A DNA stretch of 64,000 nucleotides from Amycolatopsis sp. NBRC 101858 (GTDB lineage: Bacteria > Actinomycetota > Actinomycetes > Mycobacteriales > Pseudonocardiaceae). The translations under genes and the position numbers were made by a program. Location: contig NZ_BSTD01000002.1 in NCBI RefSeq assembly GCF_030269325.1, forward strand, positions 1,364,001-1,428,000, given 5' to 3'. A model generated the notes under the pieces. It had not been told where the DNA came from. It did no database searches and worked only from the letters and a program-made list of their open reading frames with translations. This document shows positions 43,612 to 51,690 of this stretch, one piece after another. Position 1 is the first letter of the stretch; each line of letters opens with the position of its first letter.

Positions 43612-44928
43612 TCAGCGGTTGGCGAGCTGGTCGAGAGCGGCCTGGGTGCCGTTGAAGACGTCCCCGGTCGCCGGGGCGGGGATGCCGTCGGGGATGGCCG
43701 CGTCGGTGTACTGCCACATCAGCCACGTCGACGACCCGGCGGGCAGCGCCGGCTGCGAGACGGACTGGCGGTAGTCGGCGAGCTGCATCGGATAGCCGGA
43801 CAGCGCCGTGGTGCCGCCCAGGCACGCGTCCAGGAACGACTTCTGGGTGTAGATGATCGGGGTCCGGCCGAACGCCGTCTGGACCTTGTCCAGCCACGCC
43901 TTCGCGTCGGCGACGGTGACGTACGGCGGGCAGCCGCCGGAGCCGTCGTCCTTCCACTCCAGGTCGAAGACGGGCGGCAGGTCGCCGGCGCGCTTGCCGG
44001 TGTACCCGGTGGCCTTCACCGCGGCGATGAACCGGTCCGCCTGCGCGCCGCCGGTGTTCGCCGCCGTGCCCGTGTAGAAGTGGTACGGCCCCACGGCCAG
44101 GCCGGCGTTGCGAGCGGCGGGCAGGTCCGTGGCCAGGTACTCGTCGGTGACGTTCAGGCCGCGGGTCGCCTTGACGGTCGCGAACTCGACGCCGGACGCC
44201 TTCACCGCGCCCCAGTTGATCGCCGCGCCACCGGGGTGCTGGTACTTCGCCGTGTCCACGCCGTCGATCGGGTGCCCGGCGGGCTTCGGCGGCGTGCAGT
44301 AGGCGTTGCGGCCGGACCAGTCGGTGACCTTCGCCCAGGTGGTGGGCCCGGCGACGCCGTCGGCACTGGCGTTGACGCAGTGCTGGAACTGGATCACCCG
44401 GTTGCGGGTGCCGTCCCCGAAGTTGCCGTCGACCGTCAGCGGCGGGTAGTGGCCCGGCTCCATGGCGAGGTTCAGCCGGCACTGGAGCTCCTTGACCTCC
44501 GTGCCGGTGGACCCGCTCTGCAGGGTCGGCCGCGCCGTCGAAAAGCCGCACACCACGCTCTGCGCGGTGTCGGAGGTGCCCTGGGTGGCGCACTTCTTCG
44601 GCCGCGCGGCCCACGAGTTGAGCGCGGCCCACGTGTTCGGCCCGATCTCCCCGTCCACGCTCAGGGCGGCGCAGCGCTGGAAGACGCGGACCCGGGCGTC
44701 GGTCGCCGCGCCGAAGGAACCGTCCGCGCCGATGGGCGTGTACCGGCTCGCCTTGGTGGCCAGGTTCAGCTGGCACTGGGCTTCGACGACCTCGGCGCCG
44801 GTCGACCCCTGCTTCAGGGTGGGCTGGGCACTGGTGTGCCCGCACACCGCGACGGCGTCGGCCGCGGCGGCGGCGGTCGCGGCGGGGAACACCAGCAGCA
44901 CCGCGACGGCCAGAGCGAGTCTTTGCAT
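43612..44928 (-). CDS. Secreted GH25-type lysozyme with two N-terminal PG-binding domains
   Basis: ATG 44928 starts a clean signal peptide (MQRLALAVAVLLVFPAATAA); the longer frame lacks it. The 438-aa protein has two PG_binding_1 domains (about 30-105 and 115-190), each with paired cysteines and a DG(S/N)FG motif (GADGSFGAATDARVR; TVDGNFGDGTRNRV). The GH25 barrel follows: HPIDGVDTAKYQHPGG (about 205-220), FATVKATRGLN, AVGPYHFYTG and the acidic PPVFDLEWKDDG (about 320-331) carrying the catalytic Asp/Glu. It ends with WLMWQYTD. It would cleave the glycan strand of peptidoglycan after export. It is transcribed with the M15 peptidase gene. Confidence 0.9.
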   Translation of the reverse strand: MQRLALAVAVLLVFPAATAAAAADAVAVCGHTSAQPTLKQGSTGAEVVEAQCQLNLATKASRYTPIGADGSFGAATDARVRVFQRCAALSVDGEIGPNTWAALNSWAARPKKCATQGTSDTAQSVVCGFSTARPTLQSGSTGTEVKELQCRLNLAMEPGHYPPLTVDGNFGDGTRNRVIQFQHCVNASADGVAGPTTWAKVTDWSGRNAYCTPPKPAGHPIDGVDTAKYQHPGGAAINWGAVKASGVEFATVKATRGLNVTDEYLATDLPAARNAGLAVGPYHFYTGTAANTGGAQADRFIAAVKATGYTGKRAGDLPPVFDLEWKDDGSGGCPPYVTVADAKAWLDKVQTAFGRTPIIYTQKSFLDACLGGTTALSGYPMQLADYRQSVSQPALPAGSSTWLMWQYTDAAIPDGIPAPATGDVFNGTQAALDQLANR

Positions 44929-45066
44929 GGCCAGGAGGCTGGCAGTGGCCGGGCCGCCGGTCGCCGGTCGGCGGCCGACTCGGGACGCCGGGACAGTCCC
45001 ACCGCACCGGACCAGCGGGAACGCCACCCCCGTGGGACGCGGCTGGGACGCCTTCCGCCGTCCCCG

Positions 45067-45915
45067 CTACGGCCTCGCGAGCGCCCAGGGCATGAGTTTC
45101 CCGGCGAGCGCCCGGCTGAACGGGCTCACCAGCGTCTGCAGTTCGGCGCAGGCGGGCTCGCCGAGGTGGGCGTAGGGAGTCACGCTGTTTTCGTCGGTCG
45201 CCTGCTCGATCTCCGCCCGGCGGGCCGCGCCGGCGGGGGTGAAGGTCAGGTCGGTGTCGCCGGTGAGCCAGTCCCGCTCGCGGAGGCCGGAGACGGCCCG
45301 GGTCCAGTCGTCCTCGGACCACGACCGGGAGGTGCGCAGGGTTTCGGCGGGGACGGCGCCGGAAGCGGCGTGGGTGACGAGGGCTTCGATGCCGCGCAGG
45401 CCGGCCGTCAGCAGGGCGGCGATGTGCGCGTCGCCGCGGTACTCGCGGAGCAGGGTCTGGGCGTGCCACAGAACCAGGTGGGGCTCGTCGGGCCACGGCA
45501 GGGCCGCGTGGGCGGCGAAGAGCGGGCGGCCGGTGACGTCGCCGGTGATCGTCTCGGCGGCCTCACGCAGGAGAGCGGCGGCCCGGCGCATTTCGGGCGA
45601 GGTGACGGCGTCGCCCAGGATGCCGCGCAACGCCTGGTCGGCCGCGGCGTAGCGCGCGGCGAGGACGGCGGCCGGGTCGGTGGTGGACCAGGCGGCGCTG
45701 ATCGAGGCCTCGACGAGGGCCGGGTTGAAGTTGTAGAAGGTCGCGACCACGACCGGCGCCGGAACCGCGCCGAGCGCCGCCGACCGCGACGCGAAGTAGC
45801 CGCTGCGGCCGGTGAGTCCGAGCTTCCCGTAGGCGGCCGCGGCTTCCGGGGCGAAGTAGATCATTCCGTGGTAGGGCTCGAGAAATCGCCAGGTCCGGCG
45901 CGCCGCTTCGATCAC
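45067..45915 (-). CDS. SCO6745-family hypothetical protein
   Basis: I start at GTG 45915 (VIEAARRTWRFLEPYHGMIY), where a TATGTT -10-like box ends six bases upstream, giving 282 aa on a predicted leaderless mRNA. An in-frame ATG at 45966 is possible but lies upstream of that box. The protein is largely helical; recurrent family motifs are FLEPYHGMIYFAPEAAAAY, GRSGYFASRSAALGAV and ATFYNFNPALVE at the N-terminus, and WLTGDTDLTFTPAGAARRAE (about 215-234), which looks like a winged-helix-like end. No signal peptide or membrane segment. Function is unknown across the family. Confidence 0.7.
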   Translation of the reverse strand: MIEAARRTWRFLEPYHGMIYFAPEAAAAYGKLGLTGRSGYFASRSAALGAVPAPVVVATFYNFNPALVEASISAAWSTTDPAAVLAARYAAADQALRGILGDAVTSPEMRRAAALLREAAETITGDVTGRPLFAAHAALPWPDEPHLVLWHAQTLLREYRGDAHIAALLTAGLRGIEALVTHAASGAVPAETLRTSRSWSEDDWTRAVSGLRERDWLTGDTDLTFTPAGAARRAEIEQATDENSVTPYAHLGEPACAELQTLVSPFSRALAGKLMPWALARP

Positions 45916-46068
45916 GCGGCGAACATACCATCCGGTCGGTACGGCGGGCCGGGGAAATCGGGTCACCGGGAGGCGGTCGGTTTATCACTTGGAACGACGG
46001 GTAGCCGAACAGTGGCCGTGCACTGCGAGTGCGGTATCCCGAGACCGAAGAGAAGGAGCGACCGCGGC

Positions 46069-46545
46069 ATGAGCACGATCACGAAGTCCGTCGACGTCGA
46101 AGCCGATGTGAGCACCGTCTACAACCAGTGGACCCAGTTCGCCGACTTCCCCCGTTTCATGGAAGGCGTCGACCGCATCGAGCAGGTGGACAACACCCAC
46201 ACCCACTGGACCATCAGCGTCACCGGCGTCACCAGGCAGTTCGACGCCACGATCACCGAGCAGAACCGCGACGAGCGGGTCGCCTGGAAGTCCGATTCCG
46301 GCCCGAACCACGCCGGCGTCGTCACCGTGCACCGCCTCGACGACACCAGCACCCGGGTCACCGTCCAGATGGACATCGACCCCGAGGGCTTCGTCGAGAA
46401 CGTCGCCGACAAGCTCGGCATCCTCGACCACCGGGTCCAAGGCGACCTCGACCGGTTCAAGAAGTTCATCGAGGTCCGCGACGGCCACGAGACCGGTGCC
46501 TGGCGCGGCGACGTCGACCGCCCCGGCCAGCACCCCGCGAAGTAA
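46069..46545 (+). CDS. SRPBCC-fold protein (polyketide cyclase/dehydrase-like)
   Basis: ATG 46069 with AGAAGGAG upstream gives 158 aa. The START/SRPBCC pattern is clear: VDVEADVSTVYNQWTQFADF at the N-terminus, FMEGVDRIEQVD, and VTVHRLDDTSTRVTVQMDID in the central strands. The C-terminal helix is DHRVQGDLDRFKKFIEVR. This subgroup, with FPRFMEGV after the first helix, is a common stress-associated cytoplasmic protein of actinomycetes, not an aromatase of a pathway. A strong hairpin follows its stop. Confidence 0.85.
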   Translation: MSTITKSVDVEADVSTVYNQWTQFADFPRFMEGVDRIEQVDNTHTHWTISVTGVTRQFDATITEQNRDERVAWKSDSGPNHAGVVTVHRLDDTSTRVTVQMDIDPEGFVENVADKLGILDHRVQGDLDRFKKFIEVRDGHETGAWRGDVDRPGQHPAK

Positions 46546-46559
46546 CACCGCGCGCACCG

Positions 46560-46600
46560 CGGCCGGTCCTCCCGAGAGCAACTCTCGAGGGGACCGGCCG
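46560..46600. terminator. Stem-loop terminator after the SRPBCC gene
   Basis: CGGCCGGTCC (46560-46569) and CCCGAGAG pair with CTCTCG and GGGACCGGCCG (46582-46600), leaving a small loop CAA and one mismatch per arm. TTT follows. It ends the SRPBCC transcript. Confidence 0.8.
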
Positions 46601-46873
46601 TTTGGCGTGCGCGGAAAGGTTTCCCGGGCCGCCCACTGTCCGAAGTGGACTGGTAGGCTGCCGGGATACTGCCGAGTGTGTCGCGATTTCAGTTGCTCTC
46701 GGATGCTGTATCGAGCCGCCTGAACATGCGATCGGCCGCTGGTGACGATGGTCGGTCCCGGCCAGGCCGGGGACGCACCATGTTCCCGCACCTCGTGCGG
46801 CAGCTGCACATCACTCGCCCGGGACGCGGTCGGGCCCGCACCCGACCTGAGCGCGTCCGCGGCGACTAGGCCT
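46601..46873. other. Lower-GC gene-free stretch
   Basis: No supported gene. GTCCGAAGTGGAC (46638-46650), a copy of the dispersed palindrome, is followed by TAGGCT, a possible -10 box. The GC content drops relative to both flanks, consistent with decayed foreign DNA leading into the transposase fragment. Confidence 0.45.
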
Positions 46874-46948
46874 GTTCTTGCCACTCGTCATGACAAGCTC
46901 GCCATCGTCCATCGATCGGCGGTCGTCCTCGATGCCGTGATCACCTGA
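46874..46948 (+). pseudogene. Degenerate C-terminal end of an IS5-type transposase
   Basis: The frame ending in TGA 46946-46948 reads VLATRHDKLAIVHRSAVVLD then AVIT. This matches the usual tail of IS5-family DDE transposases (ATRYDKLA...AVVLNAVI). Codons such as CTT, ACT, CGT and CAT are unlike the GC-biased usage around it. Nothing upstream restores the rest of a transposase, so it is a remnant. No terminal inverted repeat was identified. Confidence 0.55.
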
Positions 46949-46972
46949 ACCAGGACTTTGCCGGACACGCCC

Positions 46973-47158
46973 CTAGGTCCGCGCGGAACCCGGGCCGCTC
47001 TCCTCGTCGTCGGGCGGGGCCAGCCCGCGGTCGAGTGGGTGGGTCGAAGTGATCTCCGGAACCACCGACGGCGGCGCGAGTCCGCGGTCCAGGGTTTCGG
47101 CGGGCTGGGCTTCTCCGGGCACGTCCGTGCGGTCCGGCTCTTCTCGGTTGTCCGTCAT
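46973..47158 (-). CDS. Small hydrophilic protein with LDRGLAPP repeats
   Basis: The 61-aa frame from ATG 47158 is acidic, Pro-rich and free of hydrophobic segments, so it is probably disordered. It contains LDRGLAPP twice (about residues 23-30 and 42-49). Third codon positions are nearly all G or C, as in real genes here. The start is 28 bp after the histidine kinase stop on the same strand, but no clear ribosome site is seen. I do not recognise a family; it could still be a chance open frame. Confidence 0.45.
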   Translation of the reverse strand: MTDNREEPDRTDVPGEAQPAETLDRGLAPPSVVPEITSTHPLDRGLAPPDDEESGPGSART

Positions 47159-47186
47159 GACCGGCGGATACCCGAATCCCCGGCCG

Positions 47187-48788
47187 CTACCCGGCGGAAG
47201 GCGCGCGTCCGGGTAGCGGGCTCGTCCACACCAGCCGGGTGCCGCCCGCGGCCGGGCGTTCGAGCCGCAGCGATCCGCCCGCTTCCGCCGCGCGCTGCTC
47301 GAGGTTGCGGAGCCCGCTGCGCGCCACGGCTTCCGGCATGCCGATCCCCGAGTCCGCGACCTCGACGACCAGGTCGCCGTCCAGGGAAACGGTGACCGTC
47401 AGCTCCGCCGCGCGCGCGTGGCGCAGGACGTTGCTGACCGCTTCGCGGACGACCGCCTCCGCGTGCTCCGCCAGGCCCGCCGGCACCCGGTCGATCGCGC
47501 CCGACAGCCGCACCGTCGTGTGGATCGCGGAGTCCGCGGTCGTGTCGGTGATCGCGTTCTGCAGGCGCGTGCGCAGGCGCCGGCCCGCTCCCGGCTGGGC
47601 GTGCAGGGCGAAGATCGCGCTGCGGATCTCCTCGATGACGTCCTGGAGCTGGTCGATGTGCTGGGTGAGCCGGGCGGTCACCGCGGGCGAGGCCGACCGG
47701 CGCCGGGTGCCTTCGATGCCGAGGCCGACCGCGAACAGCCGCTGGATGACGTGGTCGTGGAGGTCGCGGGCGATCCGGTCGCGGTCCACCACCACGTCCA
47801 GCTCCCGCCGTGCGGCCTGGCTTTCCGCGTCCCGCAGGGCCAGCGCGGCCTGGTCGGCGAAGGCGGACACGAGCTGGAGCTCGTGCTCGCCGAACCGCGC
47901 CGCGCCGGGCGCGCGGATCGCCAGGAGCACCGCCGCACCCGAGCGCGAACCGGAGCGCAACCGGACCGCCAGTGCCGGCCCGAGGTCCACGCCGAGGTCG
48001 TACGCCAGGGCCGGCACGTTGCGCGGCACGTGGTCGCGCAGGACCGCGCCCGAGGTCGACCCCTCGAGCGGGATCCGGCGGCCGGTCAGCACCTCGGCGT
48101 CGGGCCCCGCGCACACCGTCACGGCCAGCGGGCCGCCGGGCGCCACGGGCAGCGCGATGAGCGCGTCGTCGGCGCCGGTGAGCTCGGCGGCACGGCTCGC
48201 GACCAGGCGCAGCACCGCGTGCACGTCGGTGCCGCCCAGCAGCTCGGCGGAGATCTCGCCGGTCGCTTCCAGCCACCGCTGCCGGCTCCGGCTCTCCTCG
48301 TAGAGGCGCGCGTTGTCCACGGCGAACCCGGCGGCCGCCGCCAGTGCCACGGTCGCGCGCTCGTCGTCGGCGGTGAAGGGCCGCTCGCCGCCGAGGTACA
48401 GCCGGCCGAGGATCGTGCCCCGCACCACCAGCGGGACACCGAGGAAGGCCCGCATCGGCGGGTGGCCCGGCGGGAAGCCCCGCGTGCCCAGCTCGGGCAG
48501 GCGCACCGGCACCCGGCCGGTCACCAGGTCGCCGAGCAGCCCGTGCCCGTCCGGGGGCGGGCCGATCCGGTCCCGGGTGGCGGCGTCGACGCCGGTGACG
48601 GCGAACGCGGTCGTCCGGCCGTCCTCGTCGAGCAGGGCCAGCGCGCCGTAGCGGGCGCCGACCAGGCCGGCCGCGGCGGTCACGATCCGCTGAAGCGTGG
48701 TTTCGAGCTCCAAACCGGCGGAAAAGGCCAGGACGGCCGCCGGCAGCGCGTCCATCCGGTCCCGGCCCGACGGCGTTTCCTCGGGCAT
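47187..48788 (-). CDS. DevS/DosT-like sensor histidine kinase (GAF-GAF-HisKA_3-HATPase)
   Basis: ATG 48788 (MPEETPSGRDRMDALP) gives 533 aa; a longer open frame adds only low-complexity sequence. GAF1 (about 25-165) contains GHPPMRAFLGVPLVVRG, the DevS/DosT signature region, and GRLYLGGERPF. GAF2 covers about 185-320. The dimerisation box is RDRIARDLHDHVIQRLFAVG (phospho-His about 341), and the ATPase part has VREAVSNVLRHARA and VEVADSGIGMPE. In mycobacteria the first GAF holds a haem sensing O2/NO/CO; I cannot confirm the haem ligand here. It is divergent from an Acg-like gene, with a DevR-like partner nearby. Confidence 0.9.
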   Translation of the reverse strand: MPEETPSGRDRMDALPAAVLAFSAGLELETTLQRIVTAAAGLVGARYGALALLDEDGRTTAFAVTGVDAATRDRIGPPPDGHGLLGDLVTGRVPVRLPELGTRGFPPGHPPMRAFLGVPLVVRGTILGRLYLGGERPFTADDERATVALAAAAGFAVDNARLYEESRSRQRWLEATGEISAELLGGTDVHAVLRLVASRAAELTGADDALIALPVAPGGPLAVTVCAGPDAEVLTGRRIPLEGSTSGAVLRDHVPRNVPALAYDLGVDLGPALAVRLRSGSRSGAAVLLAIRAPGAARFGEHELQLVSAFADQAALALRDAESQAARRELDVVVDRDRIARDLHDHVIQRLFAVGLGIEGTRRRSASPAVTARLTQHIDQLQDVIEEIRSAIFALHAQPGAGRRLRTRLQNAITDTTADSAIHTTVRLSGAIDRVPAGLAEHAEAVVREAVSNVLRHARAAELTVTVSLDGDLVVEVADSGIGMPEAVARSGLRNLEQRAAEAGGSLRLERPAAGGTRLVWTSPLPGRAPSAG

Positions 48789-48826
48789 GTCCCCACAGTG
48801 GCACGGCGGTCCGGCGCGTGGCGGCA

Positions 48827-48891
48827 TCCGGGACAACCGAACCGCGTTCGCAACCGGCGACCTTCGCCCGGCCACGGGTGCCGTTCGGCAC
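48827..48891. promoter_or_regulatory. Candidate regulator sites between the kinase and nitroreductase genes
   Basis: A perfect palindrome GTGCCG-TT-CGGCAC (48878-48891) lies 68 bp before the nitroreductase start. GGGACAACCGAACC (48830-48843) loosely resembles the DevR box (GGGAC-N4-G-N-CCC) and lies about 40 bp before the kinase start. Only the palindrome is exact; the assignment to the DevR-like protein is inference. Confidence 0.4.
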
Positions 48892-48958
48892 TTGGCTCCC
48901 GCCGCGGCCGCGGCGGACGGTGGGAGACGTCCGGGAACCCAGGAGTTCGGAGCCGTCC

Positions 48959-49861
48959 ATGAAGACCGGTGTCATGCCCGTCGGGCACCTCAGCGCGAGC
49001 CAGGTGCGATCCGTCCTGCTCGCGGCCACGGCTCCCCCGCCGCTGCGGAACGCGCGGCCGTGGCGGTTCCAGTGCACGCCGGACGCCATCGAGCTGTACG
49101 CGGACCCGCTCACCCCCGGCACCGACAGCGAACAGCGGGAACGCCTGCTGGACTGCGGGGCGGCCCTGCTGAACCTCCGGCTGGCGATCAAGGCGCAGGG
49201 CAGCCACGCCGACGTCCGGCTGTTCCCCTCGGCGGGCCGGCCCGACCTGCTCGCCGTCGTGCGGCCCGAGGGGTACGAGACGATCGCGCCGCACGACGGG
49301 GAGCTCGTGGCGGCCATCGCCGACCGCCAGAGCAACCGGCGGCCCTTCACCACCGCCGTGGTCCCGGCCGTGGTGCAGCGGCAGCTCCGGCGGGCGGCGG
49401 AAGTGGAACGCGCGTGGCTGGCCACCATCACCGCCGAGCAGGTCCCGCAGCTGCGGGAGATCATGCGCCACGCGGAGGTCCCGCCGGGACCGCCGGGGCC
49501 CGGCGGCGGAACGGACCTCGACGTCGAACCCGACCGGCTGGTCGTGGTCATCGGCTCCCTGCACGACACCGCGCTCGGCCGGTTCCAGTCCGGTCAGGCC
49601 ATGCAGCGGGTCCTGCTGACCGCCACCGCCGCGGGCCTCTCGGCGGCGCTCTCCTCACAACCGATGGCCGCGCCGGCGACCCGGCGCGAGCTGCGGCAGC
49701 TGCTCGGCGGCGGGCTCTGGCCCCAGATCATGCTGCGCCTCGGGCACGGCGCCGCGGTGCAGTCCTTGGCGCGGACGCCGCTCGAGGACATCGTGATCAG
49801 CGACGAGCACCCGTACTCGGCCGGTCGTCCGGACGGCGGTGCGCACCGTGGATTCCGGTGA
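48959..49861 (+). CDS. Acg-family nitroreductase-like protein
   Basis: ATG 48959 follows AGGAG (about 48941). The 300-aa protein resembles mycobacterial Acg (Rv2032): SASQVRSVLLAATAPPPLRN, ARPWRFQCTPDAIELYADP (about 32-50), ERLLDCGAALLNLRLAIKAQG (partly), RQSNRRPFTTAVVP (about 124-137) and a C-terminal QPMAAPATRRELRQLLG. It has the two-nitroreductase-lobe layout of this group, which binds FMN but lacks typical NAD(P)H reductase activity. Acg belongs to the hypoxia regulon in mycobacteria, and the DevS/DevR-like neighbours fit. Its 3' end overlaps the convergent regulator gene by 65 bp. Confidence 0.85.
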   Translation: MKTGVMPVGHLSASQVRSVLLAATAPPPLRNARPWRFQCTPDAIELYADPLTPGTDSEQRERLLDCGAALLNLRLAIKAQGSHADVRLFPSAGRPDLLAVVRPEGYETIAPHDGELVAAIADRQSNRRPFTTAVVPAVVQRQLRRAAEVERAWLATITAEQVPQLREIMRHAEVPPGPPGPGGGTDLDVEPDRLVVVIGSLHDTALGRFQSGQAMQRVLLTATAAGLSAALSSQPMAAPATRRELRQLLGGGLWPQIMLRLGHGAAVQSLARTPLEDIVISDEHPYSAGRPDGGAHRGFR

Positions 49862-50498
49862 CCAGGACCGCCGCCTGGGACCGCCGCTCCAGCCCGAGCT
49901 TCGCCAGCAGGCGGGACACGTAGTTCTTGACGGTCTTCTCGGCCAGGAACATCCGCTCGGCGATCTGCCGGTTGGTCAGGCTTTCCCCCAGGAGGTCCAG
50001 CAGGACGAGCTCCTGCTCGCTCAGCCCCGCCAGCGGCCCCGGTTCCCCGGCGCCGGCCCGCAGCTCGGCCACGAGCGCGGCGACCGCCCGGCCGTCCAGC
50101 AGGGTCTCACCCGCCCCCACCCGGCGGATGGCGTCGACCAGCTGCAGCCCCTTCACGTCCTTGATCACGTACCCCTCGGCGCCGGCCCGGACCGCTTCGA
50201 CCATCGAATCCTCGTCGGTGAAGGAGGTCAGCATCAGGCACCGCAGGCCGGGCAGGGCCGCGCGCAGGTCACGGCACAGCGCCACCCCGTTCCCGTCGGG
50301 CAGCCGGACGTCCAGCACCGCCACGTCCGGCCGTAGCGCGGGCACCCTCGCCATGGCCTCGGCCACCGACGAAGCCTGCCCGACGACGCTCAGGTCGGGT
50401 TCGTCGTCGATCAGCTCGGCGACCCCGCGCCGCACGAGTTCGTGGTCGTCGACCAGGAAGACCGTGGTGACGGGCAGGTCGTGCACGCTGTCATCCAC
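49797..50498 (-). CDS. DevR/DosR-like NarL-family response regulator
   Basis: GTG 50498 gives 233 aa; a TAGCCT -10-like box ends six bases before it, so the mRNA may be leaderless. The receiver domain shows FLVDDHELVRRGVAELID, phospho-Asp in VAVLDVRLPDGNG and the Lys in YVIKDVKG. The LuxR-type HTH is near-identical in pattern to DevR: LTNRQIAERMFLAEKTVKNY and VSRLLAKLGLERRSQAAV. It should bind DevR-like boxes when phosphorylated by the neighbouring kinase. The last 65 bp overlap the Acg-like gene tail to tail. Confidence 0.93.
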   Translation of the reverse strand: MDDSVHDLPVTTVFLVDDHELVRRGVAELIDDEPDLSVVGQASSVAEAMARVPALRPDVAVLDVRLPDGNGVALCRDLRAALPGLRCLMLTSFTDEDSMVEAVRAGAEGYVIKDVKGLQLVDAIRRVGAGETLLDGRAVAALVAELRAGAGEPGPLAGLSEQELVLLDLLGESLTNRQIAERMFLAEKTVKNYVSRLLAKLGLERRSQAAVLVTGIHGAHRRPDDRPSTGARR

Positions 50499-50591
50499 CG
50501 CCCCAGGCTACCCCCGCCCCGCGCCGGACGACCCCGCAACAGAGGTCGCGCGACTCTAGGCCGCGCCGCGGGCGAGGAGCACGGTGGCGGG

Positions 50592-51266
50592 ATGACACAG
50601 ATCCAGCACAGGCCCGATCATCACGTCAAGAGCGCCGTCACCGATGAGCTCGCCTGGACCCCCAGCGTCAACGCCGAAGAAATCGGCGTGACCGTCGCAA
50701 CCGGCGTCGCGACGCTGTCGGGGCACGTCGGCACGTACCCCGAGAAGGAAGAGGCCCTGCGCGCCGCGGCCCGCGTCCACGGTGTGACCACCACCGTGGA
50801 CAAGATCCTCGTGCGGCACGGCCACGGTGCGCCCGAGGACGTGGATCTCGCCCGCGAAGCCATGATCGTGTTCGACCGCCGGACGGTCCTGGTGCCGAAG
50901 GACTCGGTGCAGGTCGACGTGCGCGACCGGGTGATCACCCTGCGCGGGTCGGTGGACTGGCACCACCAGCGCGAAGCCGCCCGCCAGGCGGTGGCCGCGC
51001 TCCCCGGGATCGGCGGCGTGCGGAACCTGATCACGCTGCGGCCGTCGCCGGGCGTGCCCTCGGCCGAGATCAAGACGAAGATCGTCGCGGCACTGGCGCG
51101 GCACGCCCCGGCGCTCACGCAGCACGTCGAAGTAGGCGTCGACGACGGCCAGGTCACCCTGACCGGTGCCGTCCCCACCCCGGCCGAACGCCGTTCGGCC
51201 GAGCGGACCGCGTGGTTCGCGCGCGGCGTGACCGCGGTCGACAACCAGGTGGAGATCTCCGGCTGA
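50592..51266 (+). CDS. Three-BON-domain protein
   Basis: The 224-aa protein has three BON repeats (about 8-75, 85-150 and 155-222). Each carries the V-x-V-x-x-G-x-(V/I)-T-L-x-G core: IGVTVATGVATLSGHV, VQVDVRDRVITLRGSVD and VEVGVDDGQVTLTGAV. There is no signal peptide, unlike outer-membrane BON proteins of Gram-negatives. BON proteins bind phospholipid or hydrophobic ligands, and cytoplasmic forms occur among stress-induced proteins of actinomycetes. It is divergent from the DevR-like gene by 93 bp, which suggests membership in the same stress regulon. Confidence 0.85.
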   Translation: MTQIQHRPDHHVKSAVTDELAWTPSVNAEEIGVTVATGVATLSGHVGTYPEKEEALRAAARVHGVTTTVDKILVRHGHGAPEDVDLAREAMIVFDRRTVLVPKDSVQVDVRDRVITLRGSVDWHHQREAARQAVAALPGIGGVRNLITLRPSPGVPSAEIKTKIVAALARHAPALTQHVEVGVDDGQVTLTGAVPTPAERRSAERTAWFARGVTAVDNQVEISG

Positions 51267-51282
51267 GCCCTCTCTGGCACCG

Positions 51283-51627
51283 CTAGCGCACCGGGTGGCC
51301 GTCGGGCCCGCGCTCCGGCAGTTCGACGACCACCTTCCGCCCGCCGGCCTCTTCGCTCTCGAGCGCGGGTTCGCCCGGTGGGCGGGCGTCGAGGATGTCC
51401 TGGGCCCGCACCAGGATCGGGGGGATGTCGGGAGCCGCGGGCCGGGGGCGGACCGGGACCCAGGTGGTGCTGGTGTGCTCGTCGCGCAGGCTGGGGCCCG
51501 CGATCGTGCCGATCAGGTCGCGCCCGGCCGGGCCGCGTTGCCGGCGCCCGCGGAAGCGCACCTGCCACCCCGGTGGGTAACCGCCCCCGTGCCGCGCCGG
51601 CCAGTGCCGGTCCGTGTCCGTTCCCAT
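51283..51627 (-). CDS. Small beta-rich protein, paralogue of the upstream neighbour
   Basis: ATG 51627 (MGTDTDRHWP), with GGGGTGG upstream, gives 114 aa. I do not recognise the family. The core PPGWQVRFRGRRQRGPAGRD, then GTIAGPSLRDEHTSTTWVPV and PILVRAQDILDA, aligns with the core of the next gene (GWVLTYRRG...VVGSPVRDPRTGLETIPL...WIPDRDVVGI). Both look like small SH3-like beta-barrels that read a short insert. A charged tail (ESEEAGGRKVVVELPERG) is unique to this copy. It is cytoplasmic, with no signal or helix of membrane type. The gene faces the BON gene with 16 bp between stops. Confidence 0.6.
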   Translation of the reverse strand: MGTDTDRHWPARHGGGYPPGWQVRFRGRRQRGPAGRDLIGTIAGPSLRDEHTSTTWVPVRPRPAAPDIPPILVRAQDILDARPPGEPALESEEAGGRKVVVELPERGPDGHPVR

Positions 51628-51690
51628 TTCCACCCCGCTCGCTCGACGGTGCTCTCGGGCGCCGGGGTCCGGGGCGCGCTGGGTGTCCAT

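Noticed and set aside
46675..46723. Short GTG-started peptide with two Cys as a leader peptide
   Set aside because: No attenuator hairpin pair or biosynthetic gene follows, and no ribosome site is seen.
48827..48846. Confident DevR box upstream of the DevS-like gene
   Set aside because: Only about 12 of 20 positions of the consensus match, and the second half-site is degraded; kept only as a weak candidate.
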